The position numbers were made by a program, and so were the translations under genes. Below the pieces are notes generated by a model. That model saw nothing but the letters and a program-made list of their open reading frames with translations. It did not search any database and was not told where the DNA came from. DNA of 64,000 bases from Streptomyces lydicus (GTDB lineage: Bacteria > Actinomycetota > Actinomycetes > Streptomycetales > Streptomycetaceae): contig NZ_CP017157.1 of NCBI RefSeq assembly GCF_001729485.1, forward strand, positions 8,137,358-8,201,357. Direction: 5' to 3'. Within the stretch, counting starts at the first letter, position 1, and every line of letters begins with the position of its first letter. This document shows positions 19,499 through 27,823 of this stretch, one piece after another.

Positions 19499-20032
19499 AT
19501 GACGCAGCAGACGCGCGAGAAGCAAGAAGAGCGGGAGCAGCCAGCGGTCCGGCAGGTGGCAGCGGACGCGCCCGGCTGCCCGCCGGCACCGGAGCCCGGC
19601 CTCGCGCAGGGCTGGTGCGCGCTTTCCGCCCTGCACAGCCGCATCGAGTCGCACATCGAGCGCGCACTGCAGGCCGGCCACGACCTCAGCGTCCGCGAGT
19701 TCTCGGTCCTCAACGTGCTCAGCGAGCAGCACGACGGGCCGGGCGGTCACCTGCGGATGCACCAGGTCGCGGACTCCGTCGTCCTCAGCCAGAGCGCCAC
19801 CACCCGCCTGGTCACCCGGCTCGAGGAGCGCGGACTGCTCTCGCGCTATCTGTGCCCCGACGACCGCCGCGGCATCTACACCAACGTCACGCCCGACGGC
19901 CTCGCGCTCCTGGTGGAGGCACGACCCACGCACGACGGCGCCCTGCGGGAAGCCCTCCAGGAGGCCGGGCGGCGGCCCGAGCTGGCACCGCTGGTGACGG
20001 CCGTCGAAACGCTCGCGCCGCCCGCCCGCTGA
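19499..20032 (+). CDS. MarR-family transcriptional regulator
   Basis: 177 residues. The winged helix-turn-helix region is clear: DLSVREFSVLNVLSE, then HQVADSVVLSQSATTRLVTRLEERGLL and the wing RYLCPDDRRGIYTNVT. ATG 19499 is preceded by GAGGAGG. The N-terminal 30 residues are Gln/Glu-rich. It is divergent from the MFS pump and is most simply its local repressor, relieved by a ligand that I cannot name. Confidence 0.9.
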   Translation: MTQQTREKQEEREQPAVRQVAADAPGCPPAPEPGLAQGWCALSALHSRIESHIERALQAGHDLSVREFSVLNVLSEQHDGPGGHLRMHQVADSVVLSQSATTRLVTRLEERGLLSRYLCPDDRRGIYTNVTPDGLALLVEARPTHDGALREALQEAGRRPELAPLVTAVETLAPPAR

Positions 20033-20127
20033 CGCCGCGGGAAGGGGGCGGGCCGGTACCGGACGGGCCAACACCGCCCGGGCGCCTGCCTGCCCTCCCC
20101 GTGAACACACGGCATAGGGTCGCGCCC

Positions 20128-20580
20128 ATGAGCGATATCGAGATACGCCGCGCCACCGAGGCCGATCTGCCCGCCATCGTCGCGATGCTCGCCGATGACC
20201 CGCTCGGCGCCACCCGTGAATCGCCGGACGACCTGGCTCCGTATCGCACCGCATACAAGACGCTGGCCGCCGACCCGCAGCAGCACCTGGTGGTCGCTGT
20301 GCGCGAGGGACGAACGATCGGAACTCTCCAGCTCACGGTCATTCCCGGCCTGTCCCGGCGCGGTGCCACCCGCTCGATCATCGAGGCCGTGCGGATCCAT
20401 CGCGACGAGCGCGGCAGCGGGCTCGGCAGCCAGCTCATCGAGTGGGCGGTCGCGGAGTCGCGCACGCTCGGCTGCCACATGGTGCAGCTCACCTCCGACG
20501 CGACCCGGGTCGATGCGCACCGCTTCTACGAACGGCTCGGCTTCGAGGCATCCCACCTGGGCTTCAAGCTCGCACTCTGA
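20128..20580 (+). CDS. GNAT-family N-acetyltransferase
   Basis: 150 residues with the whole GNAT fold: an N-terminal IRRATEADLPAIVAML, a VAVREGRTIGTLQL strand, and the acetyl-CoA loop HRDERGSGLGSQLIEWAV (R/Q-x-x-G-x-G/A) near residue 95. The C-terminal HRFYERLGFEASHLGFKL is typical. The substrate is unknown. ATG 20128 has only a weak ribosome site. It follows the MarR gene by 95 bp on the same strand. Confidence 0.9.
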   Translation: MSDIEIRRATEADLPAIVAMLADDPLGATRESPDDLAPYRTAYKTLAADPQQHLVVAVREGRTIGTLQLTVIPGLSRRGATRSIIEAVRIHRDERGSGLGSQLIEWAVAESRTLGCHMVQLTSDATRVDAHRFYERLGFEASHLGFKLAL

Positions 20581-20631
20581 CGGACAAGCGCCGACGGGCG
20601 GCAAGCAACGGGCGACCGGCGCCCGGCGGTC

Positions 20632-21390
20632 TCAGGGGCGCCGCGTACGTCCCCGCGCCCGGTGGGCCTTCTGTCGGCACGCGCCGCCGCAGTAGCGTGC
20701 CGGGCGTCCCGTGCGGGCCACCGCGAGCGCCGCCCCACACACCTCACATCGAGATTCGTTACGCTTTTCGCCCTCCGGCGGAAGTTTCGTTACGGTCGGC
20801 GTCGCCCGCAGCGCGTCGCACATCAGCGCCGTCATCCGCCCGGGGGCTTCGGCCTGCGAGCCTCCCGCGGCCCGGGCCCGCTCCATCGAGAGGCAGCCCA
20901 CGAGCAGCGCCCTGAGGTCCGCCATACCAACGTCCTGCCTTACGGCGCCTGCCTGTTGGGCCCTGGTCAGCAGGGCTTCCAGCGCCTCGTCGAAGTCCTG
21001 CCCGGCTCCTGGGGACGGGGTGAAGCGCCCTGCGCCGGCCGCCTCCAGCGCGTCACACAGCGCCTTGTTCCGAGACGTGAGCCGCACCACCGAGGCAAGG
21101 AAGCGAAAGAACACGGCACCAGGGTCCTCGGCATCGACCAAGTCCCTTGCGGTGTCGGTGAAAAGCTCGATCCGCTCCACCACGGCCGCTCTGAACAGGG
21201 CCTCCTTGGAAGGGAAATGGCGGTATACCGTTCCTGCCCCGACCCCTGCGCGGCGCGCGATCTCCCCGAGGGGGACTCCCAACCCCTGTTCCTCGAAGGC
21301 GAATCGGGCCGCTTGGAGCACGAGCGCCCGATTCCGTCGGGCGTCCGCACGCGGGGCCGTCACCTCACGCGCCACGCCACCATCCGGCAT
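20632..21390 (-). CDS. TetR-family regulator with C-terminal Cys4 (zinc-ribbon-like) tail
   Basis: 252 residues. The TetR DNA-binding domain is intact: LVLQAARFAFEEQGL, then LGEIARRAGVGAGTVYRHFPSKEALF (residues about 25-70). The ligand domain runs to about 205. The last about 40 residues hold CEVCG and, after a basic linker, RYCGGACRQKAHR, a CxxC/CxxxC pair that looks like a small zinc-binding element. Such Cys-rich tails occur on several Streptomyces proteins, but fusion to a TetR is unusual. ATG 21390 has AGGAGG eight bases upstream; the frame runs to 21489. Confidence 0.87.
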   Translation of the reverse strand: MPDGGVAREVTAPRADARRNRALVLQAARFAFEEQGLGVPLGEIARRAGVGAGTVYRHFPSKEALFRAAVVERIELFTDTARDLVDAEDPGAVFFRFLASVVRLTSRNKALCDALEAAGAGRFTPSPGAGQDFDEALEALLTRAQQAGAVRQDVGMADLRALLVGCLSMERARAAGGSQAEAPGRMTALMCDALRATPTVTKLPPEGEKRNESRCEVCGAALAVARTGRPARYCGGACRQKAHRARGRTRRP

Positions 21391-21856
21391 CGCCGAGCCT
21401 CCTGAGAAACGTTCTCGTCCCGGGTGGGCTGCCGCGACATCAAGCGGGTCGCCCATTCCGATTCTAAGGGAGGCTCTCAGCAAGATCACTGAGCGTCTGG
21501 GGGCCGGGCCTTCGCGTCGGCCGGCCCAAGGAGGGCGCCGTCAGCATCAAGCCTCCTGCCGGAGCTGCCGGGGCGCCACCGGACTGCTCCCGACGACACA
21601 AGACGGTCGCGGGCTCCTTTCCTCGCAGACGAGGCCGCCTCCGCGGTGCACGCCATCTCGTCCGCGCCTCAACGAACAGCACCAACTACGGCCTCTCGCA
21701 AGGAACTTGGAGCACCGGTAGATAGTCGAGGAGCAGCCACGTGCCCTCGGGGCGCGAAACGCAAAAGCGGCCTGGTTTCACGTGAAACCAGGCCGCTGCA
21801 GAGACAAAGGGCGGAGGGTCGTGTTTCACGTGAAACACGACCCTCCGCACAACGGA
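21391..21856. other. Gene-free interval with TetR promoter side and two parS terminators
   Basis: 466 bases with no convincing gene. The right-hand 90 bases are two long parS-centred palindromes downstream of the aminotransferase; the left part should hold the TetR-gene promoter. Confidence 0.6.
21766..21848. other. Two parS sites at the centre of long perfect palindromes (terminator-like)
   Basis: parS at 21775-21788 is centred in a 32-bp perfect palindrome (21766-21797), and parS at 21823-21836 in a 38-bp perfect palindrome (21811-21848). Both lie within 95 bases past the aminotransferase stop, so as RNA they form strong hairpins likely to end that transcript. Confidence 0.88.
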
Positions 21857-23002
21857 TCAGTGGGTGGCTACGGCATCCCATGCCTCGCCCGCAGCCACCG
21901 CCGCACCCTCAGCGTCCACGGACACCCCGAGTGCCCGCAGCCCGCCAGCCAGCGCCACCAACGACGCCGTGACCACCGCCCGGTCCGCGGCGCGGCCATA
22001 GTGGTTCACCCGGATCATCTCCTTGGCCAGCGTGCCCGCCGCGGCCTGTACCGGCACTGCAGCGTCGACGGCGAGCGCGGCTGTCACGATCTCCCGCGCG
22101 TCGACTCCCTCGGGGGCGCGGAGCGTCGTCGCGGCCGGCGCCGCGTCCTCGTCACGTACGACATAGGGGGTGAGCCCGCCCAGCGCCCGTACCCCGGCCC
22201 GCGTGGCGGCGGCCGCCGCCCGGTGCCGGGCGATGACCCCATCCAGGCCCTCGGCGTCGATACGGTCTGCCGCCTGTTCCAGGGCGAGCATCTCCAGCTG
22301 CGCCGGAGCGTGCGGCAGAGCGGTACGTCCGCCGTCGATCCAGCGCTCCTTCCAGTCCAGCAGCGAGAGGTACGAGCGTCGCGGAGCCTGCTCATTGGCA
22401 GCAATCCGCTCCCAGGCGCGGGCGCTGACCGATGCCACGGACACGCCGGCGGGCCCGGCCAGTGCCTTCTGCCCGCCGATCACACAGAGGTCCACACCCC
22501 ACTCATCGGTCAGCAGCGGCTCGGCACCCACCGAGGCGACCGCGTCCAGCATCAGCAGCGCACCGTGCTCCCGGACCACCTCGGCGATGGCCGCAACGGG
22601 ATTGGTGTTCCCGGTAGCCGCCTCCGCGTGCACCAGGCTCACGAAATCGATCTCGGGATGCTCACGCAGTGCGTCCGCCACCTGCTGCGGGTCCACCGCA
22701 CCCGTGAACGGTGCGCTGAGGGTGATCACCTCGGCCCCGCACGACCGCAGCCAACCGCCGAAGGTCTCGCCGTACGGCCCGGTGATGATGTTCAGCGCGG
22801 TGCTGCCGGGCCGTACGGCCGAGCGGATACACGCCTCCAGCGGCAGCAGCGCCTCGCCCTGCATCGCCACGACATCGCAGCGGGTGCGCATCAGCGCGGC
22901 CACCTTGTCCTCGATCTGCGCGAAGCGGGCCGCGGTGAGCGGCGGCAGGTCGAGCAGGTCCGGGGCAGCGGAGTTCGCGGTGGGGTCAGACACAGCAGTC
23001 AC
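21857..23002 (-). CDS. PLP aminotransferase, class V type (alanine-glyoxylate/serine-pyruvate-like)
   Basis: 381-residue fold type I PLP enzyme. The likely Schiff-base lysine is in DLCVIGGQKALAGPAG near residue 190, and the Asp that contacts the ring nitrogen is in LLMLDAVASVGAEP near 165. The pattern (EAEATGNTNPV-like region, GPYGETFGGW) is closest to alanine-glyoxylate or serine-pyruvate aminotransferases, and phosphonate-type relatives are possible. GTG 23002 follows GGAAGG. It is the last gene of a same-strand run and ends in two parS-bearing hairpins. Confidence 0.82.
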   Translation of the reverse strand: MTAVSDPTANSAAPDLLDLPPLTAARFAQIEDKVAALMRTRCDVVAMQGEALLPLEACIRSAVRPGSTALNIITGPYGETFGGWLRSCGAEVITLSAPFTGAVDPQQVADALREHPEIDFVSLVHAEAATGNTNPVAAIAEVVREHGALLMLDAVASVGAEPLLTDEWGVDLCVIGGQKALAGPAGVSVASVSARAWERIAANEQAPRRSYLSLLDWKERWIDGGRTALPHAPAQLEMLALEQAADRIDAEGLDGVIARHRAAAAATRAGVRALGGLTPYVVRDEDAAPAATTLRAPEGVDAREIVTAALAVDAAVPVQAAAGTLAKEMIRVNHYGRAADRAVVTASLVALAGGLRALGVSVDAEGAAVAAGEAWDAVATH

Positions 23003-23116
23003 CAGGGCCTTCCAGCGGTAGCGAGCCGCCTCGGCGCGGCTCCTGACGTCTGGCCTCGACTGTACGTCCGACCGCCGAGCCGCTGCCGTACGGGCCCGGT
23101 CACAGCCTGAGCGGGC

Positions 23117-24580
23117 TCACGGCCGCCAGCCACCCGGGTCCACCCCGCCCGGTACCGGCGCCGTCGGCTCGTACGGCCCGCGGGTGAACACGAAGGTGCC
23201 GAGGTCCAGATGGCTGACCGAGCCGTCCCGCTCCCGCACCACCCGCATTGTCTCGCCCTCGTAATAGCCGTTCAGTCCGGTCCAGGTGCCGTCCTCCTCG
23301 GCCCGGAACCGGGAGGAGCGGCCCTGCCCCGACAGCGGCGTGAGCTCCAGCGCGCGCTCCGCGCGCAGCCGGAGCACGTGGGGGTTCGCGCCCCAGTACC
23401 AGGGCCCGGTCAGCGCCAGCAGCTCCGGATCGAGCGGTCCGGGCTGCGGGCGCCAGGGCTCGGGGATCCGGGGTTCGTGCTCGCTGACGATTCCGGCGAG
23501 ATCGATGGCAATCGCCGAGACAGCCGGCCCCGATGTGCAGTTGGCGAGCACGATGCCGGCGACATCCTCCTCCGCATCCGCCCACAGCGACGCCAGGAAG
23601 CCGGGCATCGAGCCGGAGTGCCCGAACAACGGGCGCCCTTCACGCCGTAGGAGCTGGAGCCCGAGCCCGTACCCCGACTGTCCGGCGGACTCCTCCGGCG
23701 GCACGGCCGGCCTCCGCATCTCGGCCAGGCTCGATGCGCTCAGCACCCGCTCGTCGCCCCGCAGCAGAAACGCCGCCCAGCGGCACAGGTCCTCCAGCGT
23801 CGACCACAGCTGCCCCGCGGGGGCCATCAGCCCGGTGTCCTGCGCCGGTTCCGGCAGCATCACATCGGCCCACGGATGCACCGCCCAGCCACCGGCGTGC
23901 GGCGTCTCGGGCTCCAGCGTCGTACGCCCCATGCCCAGCGGTTCCAGTACTTCGCGGCGCAGCACCTCGTTCCACGGCACACCGCCACGCACCCGTTCGA
24001 CCAGCGCTCCGAGCAGCGCATATCCGGGGTTGGAGTAGTGGTGCCACCGGCCTACGGGGAGCCGCTGCGGGCGTTCGCCGAAGAGGTCTGCCGGCTCCGG
24101 GCGCAGTGTGCCAGGCGTCCGCTCCCACCAGGGCCCACCTGTTTCCGCCGCCAGCCCGGCACTGTGCGCGAGGAGTTGAGCGACCGTGGCGTCCGGAACC
24201 GGGGTGCCCTCCAGGTGCTTGCCGACCGGGTCCGCCAGCCGCAGCAGCCCCTCGTCCCGCAACCGCATCACCAGCACGGCGACGAAGGTCTTGGTGAGGG
24301 AGCCGATCCGGTACTGCACATCGGGGTGTGGGACCTCCCCCTCGACCGAACTCCGGGCGCCGGTCCACACCGCACGTCCGTCCCGGACGACCGCTCCCAT
24401 CATCGAAGGCGCCCGCCCTTCGGCCTGGCCACCCGCCAGCCGCCGCAGCAGCGCCCGCCGCGTCTGGGGCAGCAACTCCGCGAACTCCGCGGGTGTATCG
24501 AAGGGCACCGGCGCCCGGCCGGCCGATTCCGGCGTGCTCGCCCCGGCGTCAAGGGAATCCGCGGACTGGGTGGTGGTCAT
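23117..24580 (-). CDS. Serine beta-lactamase/D-alanyl carboxypeptidase family protein
   Basis: 487 residues of the class C beta-lactamase and esterase superfamily. The nucleophile motif SxxK appears as IGSLTKTF near residue 95, the YxN motif as HHYSNPGYALLG near 185, and the third motif region as FGHSGSMPGFL near 320. The C-terminal 130 residues form the beta-barrel-like extension seen in related hydrolases. No signal peptide is visible at MTTTQSADSL, so a cytoplasmic esterase or peptidase is as likely as a true beta-lactamase. ATG 24580 has TGAGGAGC upstream; the open frame to 24871 overlaps the TPR gene. Confidence 0.85.
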   Translation of the reverse strand: MTTTQSADSLDAGASTPESAGRAPVPFDTPAEFAELLPQTRRALLRRLAGGQAEGRAPSMMGAVVRDGRAVWTGARSSVEGEVPHPDVQYRIGSLTKTFVAVLVMRLRDEGLLRLADPVGKHLEGTPVPDATVAQLLAHSAGLAAETGGPWWERTPGTLRPEPADLFGERPQRLPVGRWHHYSNPGYALLGALVERVRGGVPWNEVLRREVLEPLGMGRTTLEPETPHAGGWAVHPWADVMLPEPAQDTGLMAPAGQLWSTLEDLCRWAAFLLRGDERVLSASSLAEMRRPAVPPEESAGQSGYGLGLQLLRREGRPLFGHSGSMPGFLASLWADAEEDVAGIVLANCTSGPAVSAIAIDLAGIVSEHEPRIPEPWRPQPGPLDPELLALTGPWYWGANPHVLRLRAERALELTPLSGQGRSSRFRAEEDGTWTGLNGYYEGETMRVVRERDGSVSHLDLGTFVFTRGPYEPTAPVPGGVDPGGWRP

Positions 24581-24684
24581 GGCGCTCCTCAGCAGATTCG
24601 ACTCGGCCGATCCCGTGCAGGCGAACAGCTTCGCGCTTCCCGCTCCGCCGATCCACCCCAGCCGCCTCGCAAGAAACATCGCCC

Positions 24685-25383
24685 TCAGCCGTGCGATACC
24701 GCCCCGATCACCACCTCCAACTCGGCCTGTTCGTCCTGCGGCAAACAGCGTGCGGCATGCACCATGTGCAGCGCGGTACGCAGCCGCATACGGTCCTCCT
24801 CCCTGCCGAGGTAGCCGAGATAGGCCGGGAGCGTCAGCCCCAGCGCCTTGAGGTCGGGCCGCGCGCACCATCGCGTGAACAGTTCCCGGAGGCGTGCGTC
24901 CACCCCCTCGTCGAGGAGCCGGGGCGGCACGTCCAGGCGCGCGGTGTCGCCCGCCTCGGCCACCGCGGAGGCAGTGCTCCGCAATCCTTCCGCGATCGCG
25001 AAGCGGTTCCAGTCCCCGTACTGCCCCTCGAAGGCGTCGCTCACCCTGTCCGCTGCCCGCACGAAATACGCATGCGCCAGGGCCGGTTGGCCCAGCTGTC
25101 GGCAGGCATGCCCCATGTTCACGTACAGCGACGGATAGAAGCCCCGCACCCGCTCGTCACCGACGCGGTCCGCGCGGTCCAGGCATTCCTGGTTCCAGCG
25201 CAGCGTGTCCTCGGGCGACCTCTGGTGGCGTGCGAGGTAGTGGGCGGCGATGCACGCCTCATAGTCATCCGTGGCGGTGTCCCAGGCCCGTTGGAAGAGT
25301 TCGAGTGCCGCCTCGGCCCGTCCCTCCGCCTCGGCCTGCATCCCTTCCACGCACAGCCGCACCACCGGCAGTTCCGGATTCAC
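24685..25383 (-). CDS. TPR-like hypothetical protein
   Basis: About 232 residues, helical throughout, with tetratricopeptide-like units such as AEAALELFQRAWDTATDDYEA and MGHACRQLGQPALAHAYFVRAAD. No catalytic signature is visible, and it is probably a protein-binding scaffold. GTG 25383 follows AGGAG at good spacing; ATG 25410 is in frame and sits three bases past the stop of the MerR-clamp gene, so the two are surely co-transcribed and perhaps coupled. Confidence 0.7.
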   Translation of the reverse strand: MNPELPVVRLCVEGMQAEAEGRAEAALELFQRAWDTATDDYEACIAAHYLARHQRSPEDTLRWNQECLDRADRVGDERVRGFYPSLYVNMGHACRQLGQPALAHAYFVRAADRVSDAFEGQYGDWNRFAIAEGLRSTASAVAEAGDTARLDVPPRLLDEGVDARLRELFTRWCARPDLKALGLTLPAYLGYLGREEDRMRLRTALHMVHAARCLPQDEQAELEVVIGAVSHG

Positions 25384-25413
25384 CGGCACGCTCCTCTCCT
25401 CCGCCCTCATGCG

Positions 25414-26658
25414 TCAGTCCTCGGTCCCACTGCGGCGCACCGGCATCACCAACGTCGTAAAGCTCCCCTGGTCGGCGGAGCGCACCACGACGGGACCCTC
25501 CACCGATGCGATCTCCAGCAACACATCCGGCCCCACTCCCGCCTCCAGCGCGGGCAGGAGCACCGCCGGGTCGAAGGCGATACACAGCCCGGGCCCCTCG
25601 GCGATGAGGCGTAGCCGCACGGGCTCGCGTCCGCCGCCCGACACCGTCAGCGTCGGCTCGGCGGGTGCACGGGGCGCTGTTTCACGTGAAACCTCGGCGG
25701 CTGCACCGAGTGCGGTTTCACGTGAATCCAAGCCCTTGTCACAACCGCCCTCAGCGCCCTCGCCGTCGCCCGTGCCACCTCCGGCCACCGACAACGACAC
25801 CGCTCCCGCCCGCCCGGCCACCGCCTCCCGCAGCGCCTCCCGGTCGACGATCAACCGGTGCCGGCCTGCCTCCAGTCCCTCCAACATCAGCCGGTAGTCC
25901 GGAAACGCCGCTGCCTCCGCGCCACCACCACGACCAGCGGCACGTCCAGCCGGCACCTCTCGCTCCTCGGCCCCGCTCCGCAAGCGGATCCGCGCTTCGT
26001 CCCCCGCGCACTCCAGCTCGACCGTTCGCTGTCGTACGGCCCACTGCGCCAGGCTCCGGGCCGCCTCCCCATCGATCAGAACTCGCCGTGGTCCACCCGC
26101 GAACTGCGTCGGCCGCAGCACCCGCACGGCCAGCCGATAGCGGTCCGTGGCCACCAACCGCAGCTCGCCCGCACTGAGTTCGAGCAGCACCTGGCCGAGC
26201 ACGGGGTGACGCTCCCGGGCCTTGCCGGTCGCGGCCGCCGGCGCCACCTGCCGCACCGCGCTGGCGAGTTCGGCGCCGCCGACCCGCGCCCGCACCCAGC
26301 CCCCGTGGTACCCCGCATCTCCTGGTGCCTCCGACAGGAGCCGTTCCACGACTGCCCGTGCCTCCGCCTCGTGCCGCCGCATCCGCTCCAGATGAGCCCG
26401 CAGCACTCCGTGTGCGGCGTCCTCGGGCCCGTCCAGCACCACCGCGACGTCCACCAGCGGCAGCCCCGCCTCCCGCAACTGCCTCAGCCGCACCGCCCGA
26501 GCCGCCTGCGCGGCTCCGTAACGCCGGTATCCCGTCACACCGTCCACCCGGGCCGGCCGCAGCACCCCGCAGTCGTCGTAGAACCGCAGGGCGCTCGGTG
26601 TCAGCCCCACCCGCCGCGCAAAGGTGCCGATGCTCAACAGGTCTCCGCTGTCGTCCAT
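25414..26658 (-). CDS. MerR regulator fused to DNA polymerase III beta (sliding clamp) domains
   Basis: 414 residues. Residues 8-75 are a MerR helix-turn-helix (LLSIGTFARRVGLTPSALRFYDD, GYRRYGAAQAARAVRLRQLREAG), and 85-118 form a dimer-type helix. From about 127 the protein looks like clamp domain II (ASAVRQVAPAA, LRLVATDRYRLAVRVL), then from about 245 domain III (RHRLIVDREALREAV), ending in SADQGSFTTLVMPVR, very like the DnaN C-terminus. Clamp domain I is missing. Residues 290-335 are a low-complexity loop whose DNA carries two parS-like sites (read as DSRET and VSRET). Autoregulation is likely from the MerR-type promoter just upstream. Confidence 0.82.
   Translation of the reverse strand: MDDSGDLLSIGTFARRVGLTPSALRFYDDCGVLRPARVDGVTGYRRYGAAQAARAVRLRQLREAGLPLVDVAVVLDGPEDAAHGVLRAHLERMRRHEAEARAVVERLLSEAPGDAGYHGGWVRARVGGAELASAVRQVAPAAATGKARERHPVLGQVLLELSAGELRLVATDRYRLAVRVLRPTQFAGGPRRVLIDGEAARSLAQWAVRQRTVELECAGDEARIRLRSGAEEREVPAGRAAGRGGGAEAAAFPDYRLMLEGLEAGRHRLIVDREALREAVAGRAGAVSLSVAGGGTGDGEGAEGGCDKGLDSRETALGAAAEVSRETAPRAPAEPTLTVSGGGREPVRLRLIAEGPGLCIAFDPAVLLPALEAGVGPDVLLEIASVEGPVVVRSADQGSFTTLVMPVRRSGTED
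25679..25728. other. parS pair inside the MerR-clamp coding sequence
   Basis: Perfect GTTTCACGTGAAAC at 25679-25692 (encodes VSRET, residue 323) and GTTTCACGTGAATC, one mismatch, at 25715-25728 (encodes DSRET, residue 311). Start spacing is 36 bp. Confidence 0.88.
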
Positions 26659-27016
26659 GGACGTGAGTCTGAAGCTTCAACCCACCTGAAGGTCAACGCC
26701 GGCAGCCCACCCGCCGAGTGAGCGAAGCTGAGCCGATGACGCGTGGTGCCCGCGGCCAGAAACCGATCGCCACCGCAGACGAGGCCGAGCCGGCCGGACG
26801 CGACGGCCTCACCGTGGGCCGCACGGCCACGCTCGTCGGGTCAGCGTGAAGACCCATGAGAATGAGGGCACCCCGGGTGCCGGGCGCGGACGACTCGTTG
26901 TGCTCCGCCGGATCCAGGGCCTGCCGCAGTGCCCGCCCACGGGCCCGTACCCGCACGATTCCGCCGACGGTGAAGACCGGTCCGAACGGGTTCGACAATC
27001 ACTACAGTCCAGCCTC
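26659..27016. other. Gene-free divergent interval between the merR-clamp and hydrolase genes
   Basis: 358 bases. Open frames here have poor codon bias and no ribosome site. The left edge carries a MerR-type promoter; the rest shows nothing I can name. Confidence 0.55.
26666..26696 (-). promoter_or_regulatory. MerR-type promoter/operator of the MerR-clamp gene
   Basis: On the minus strand, TTGACC (-35, 26696-26691) and CAGACT (-10, 26671-26666) are 19 bp apart, the long spacer typical of MerR-controlled promoters. Between them lies the dyad CTTCA-N7-TGAAG (26675-26691). The predicted transcript would begin at or within two bases of the ATG (26658), so it would be leaderless. Confidence 0.55.
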
Positions 27017-27742
27017 ATGACGACGGTTACCACGCGTACGGTCGAATACCCGGCCGACGGCCTGACGATGATCGGGCACCTCGCACTCCCCGCCGGTGTC
27101 GACCGCCGGCCCGCAGTCCTGGTCGGGCCCGAGGGGCTGGGGCTCAGCGACGTCGAGCGCCGTCGAGCCGATGCCCTGGCTGAGTTGGGATACGTGGCGC
27201 TGGCCTTCGATCTCCACGGCGGGCGCTGTCTGGAGGACCCCGAGGAGATGCTGGCCCGTTGCATGCCGCTGCTGGCCGACCCCGACCGGATGCGGGGTAT
27301 CGGCCACGCAGCGCTCGACGTGTTGCGAGCCGAACCGCGGGCCGATCCCGACCGGATGGCCGCCGTCGGCTACGGCACCGGGGGCGCCATCGCGCTGGAA
27401 CTCGGACGTGACGGTGTCGATCTGCGCGCGATCGGGACGGTCAACGCGCTGACCACGGGCCGGCCGGGCGAGGCGGCGCGCATTCGGTGCCCGGTGTGGG
27501 CCGGAGTCGGGTCGGAAGACCCGATCATGCCGCCCGCGCAACGGGACGCGTTCACCGCCGAGATGCAGGCCGCGGGCGTCGACTGGCGCCTCGCGGTCTA
27601 CGGCGGCGCGCTGCACGCCTTCCACCACCCACCGGTCGACCACACCGTGCGCCCCGGCGTCGGCTACCACCCACGGCACGCCCAGCGGGCCTGGCGCGAC
27701 ATCGTCGATCTGCTCGCCGAGTGCCTGCCCGTAACGGAGTGA
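27017..27742 (+). CDS. Dienelactone hydrolase family protein lacking the usual nucleophile
   Basis: 241-residue alpha/beta hydrolase of the dienelactone hydrolase family. The nucleophile elbow, normally GxCxG or GxSxG, reads AAVGYGTGGAIA near residue 119, with Gly where Cys or Ser should be. The acid (GSEDPIMPP) and histidine (GGALHAFHHP) positions are present. It may be inactive, use another residue, or act as a binding protein. ATG 27017 begins MTTVTTRTVEYP; there is no strong ribosome site, and the open frame runs back to 26846. It is convergent with dnaB. Confidence 0.8.
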   Translation: MTTVTTRTVEYPADGLTMIGHLALPAGVDRRPAVLVGPEGLGLSDVERRRADALAELGYVALAFDLHGGRCLEDPEEMLARCMPLLADPDRMRGIGHAALDVLRAEPRADPDRMAAVGYGTGGAIALELGRDGVDLRAIGTVNALTTGRPGEAARIRCPVWAGVGSEDPIMPPAQRDAFTAEMQAAGVDWRLAVYGGALHAFHHPPVDHTVRPGVGYHPRHAQRAWRDIVDLLAECLPVTE

Positions 27743-27823
27743 GCCGGAGCGTCGGGACTGCCGCCGACATGGCGCGACAGCGGAGAAGGGGACACGGGGC
27801 CTGAGGCCCCGCACGGGCCCCGC

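Noticed and set aside
26693..26998. 101-codon minus-strand open frame upstream of the hydrolase gene
   Set aside because: No ribosome site, poor third-position G/C bias and no recognisable feature.
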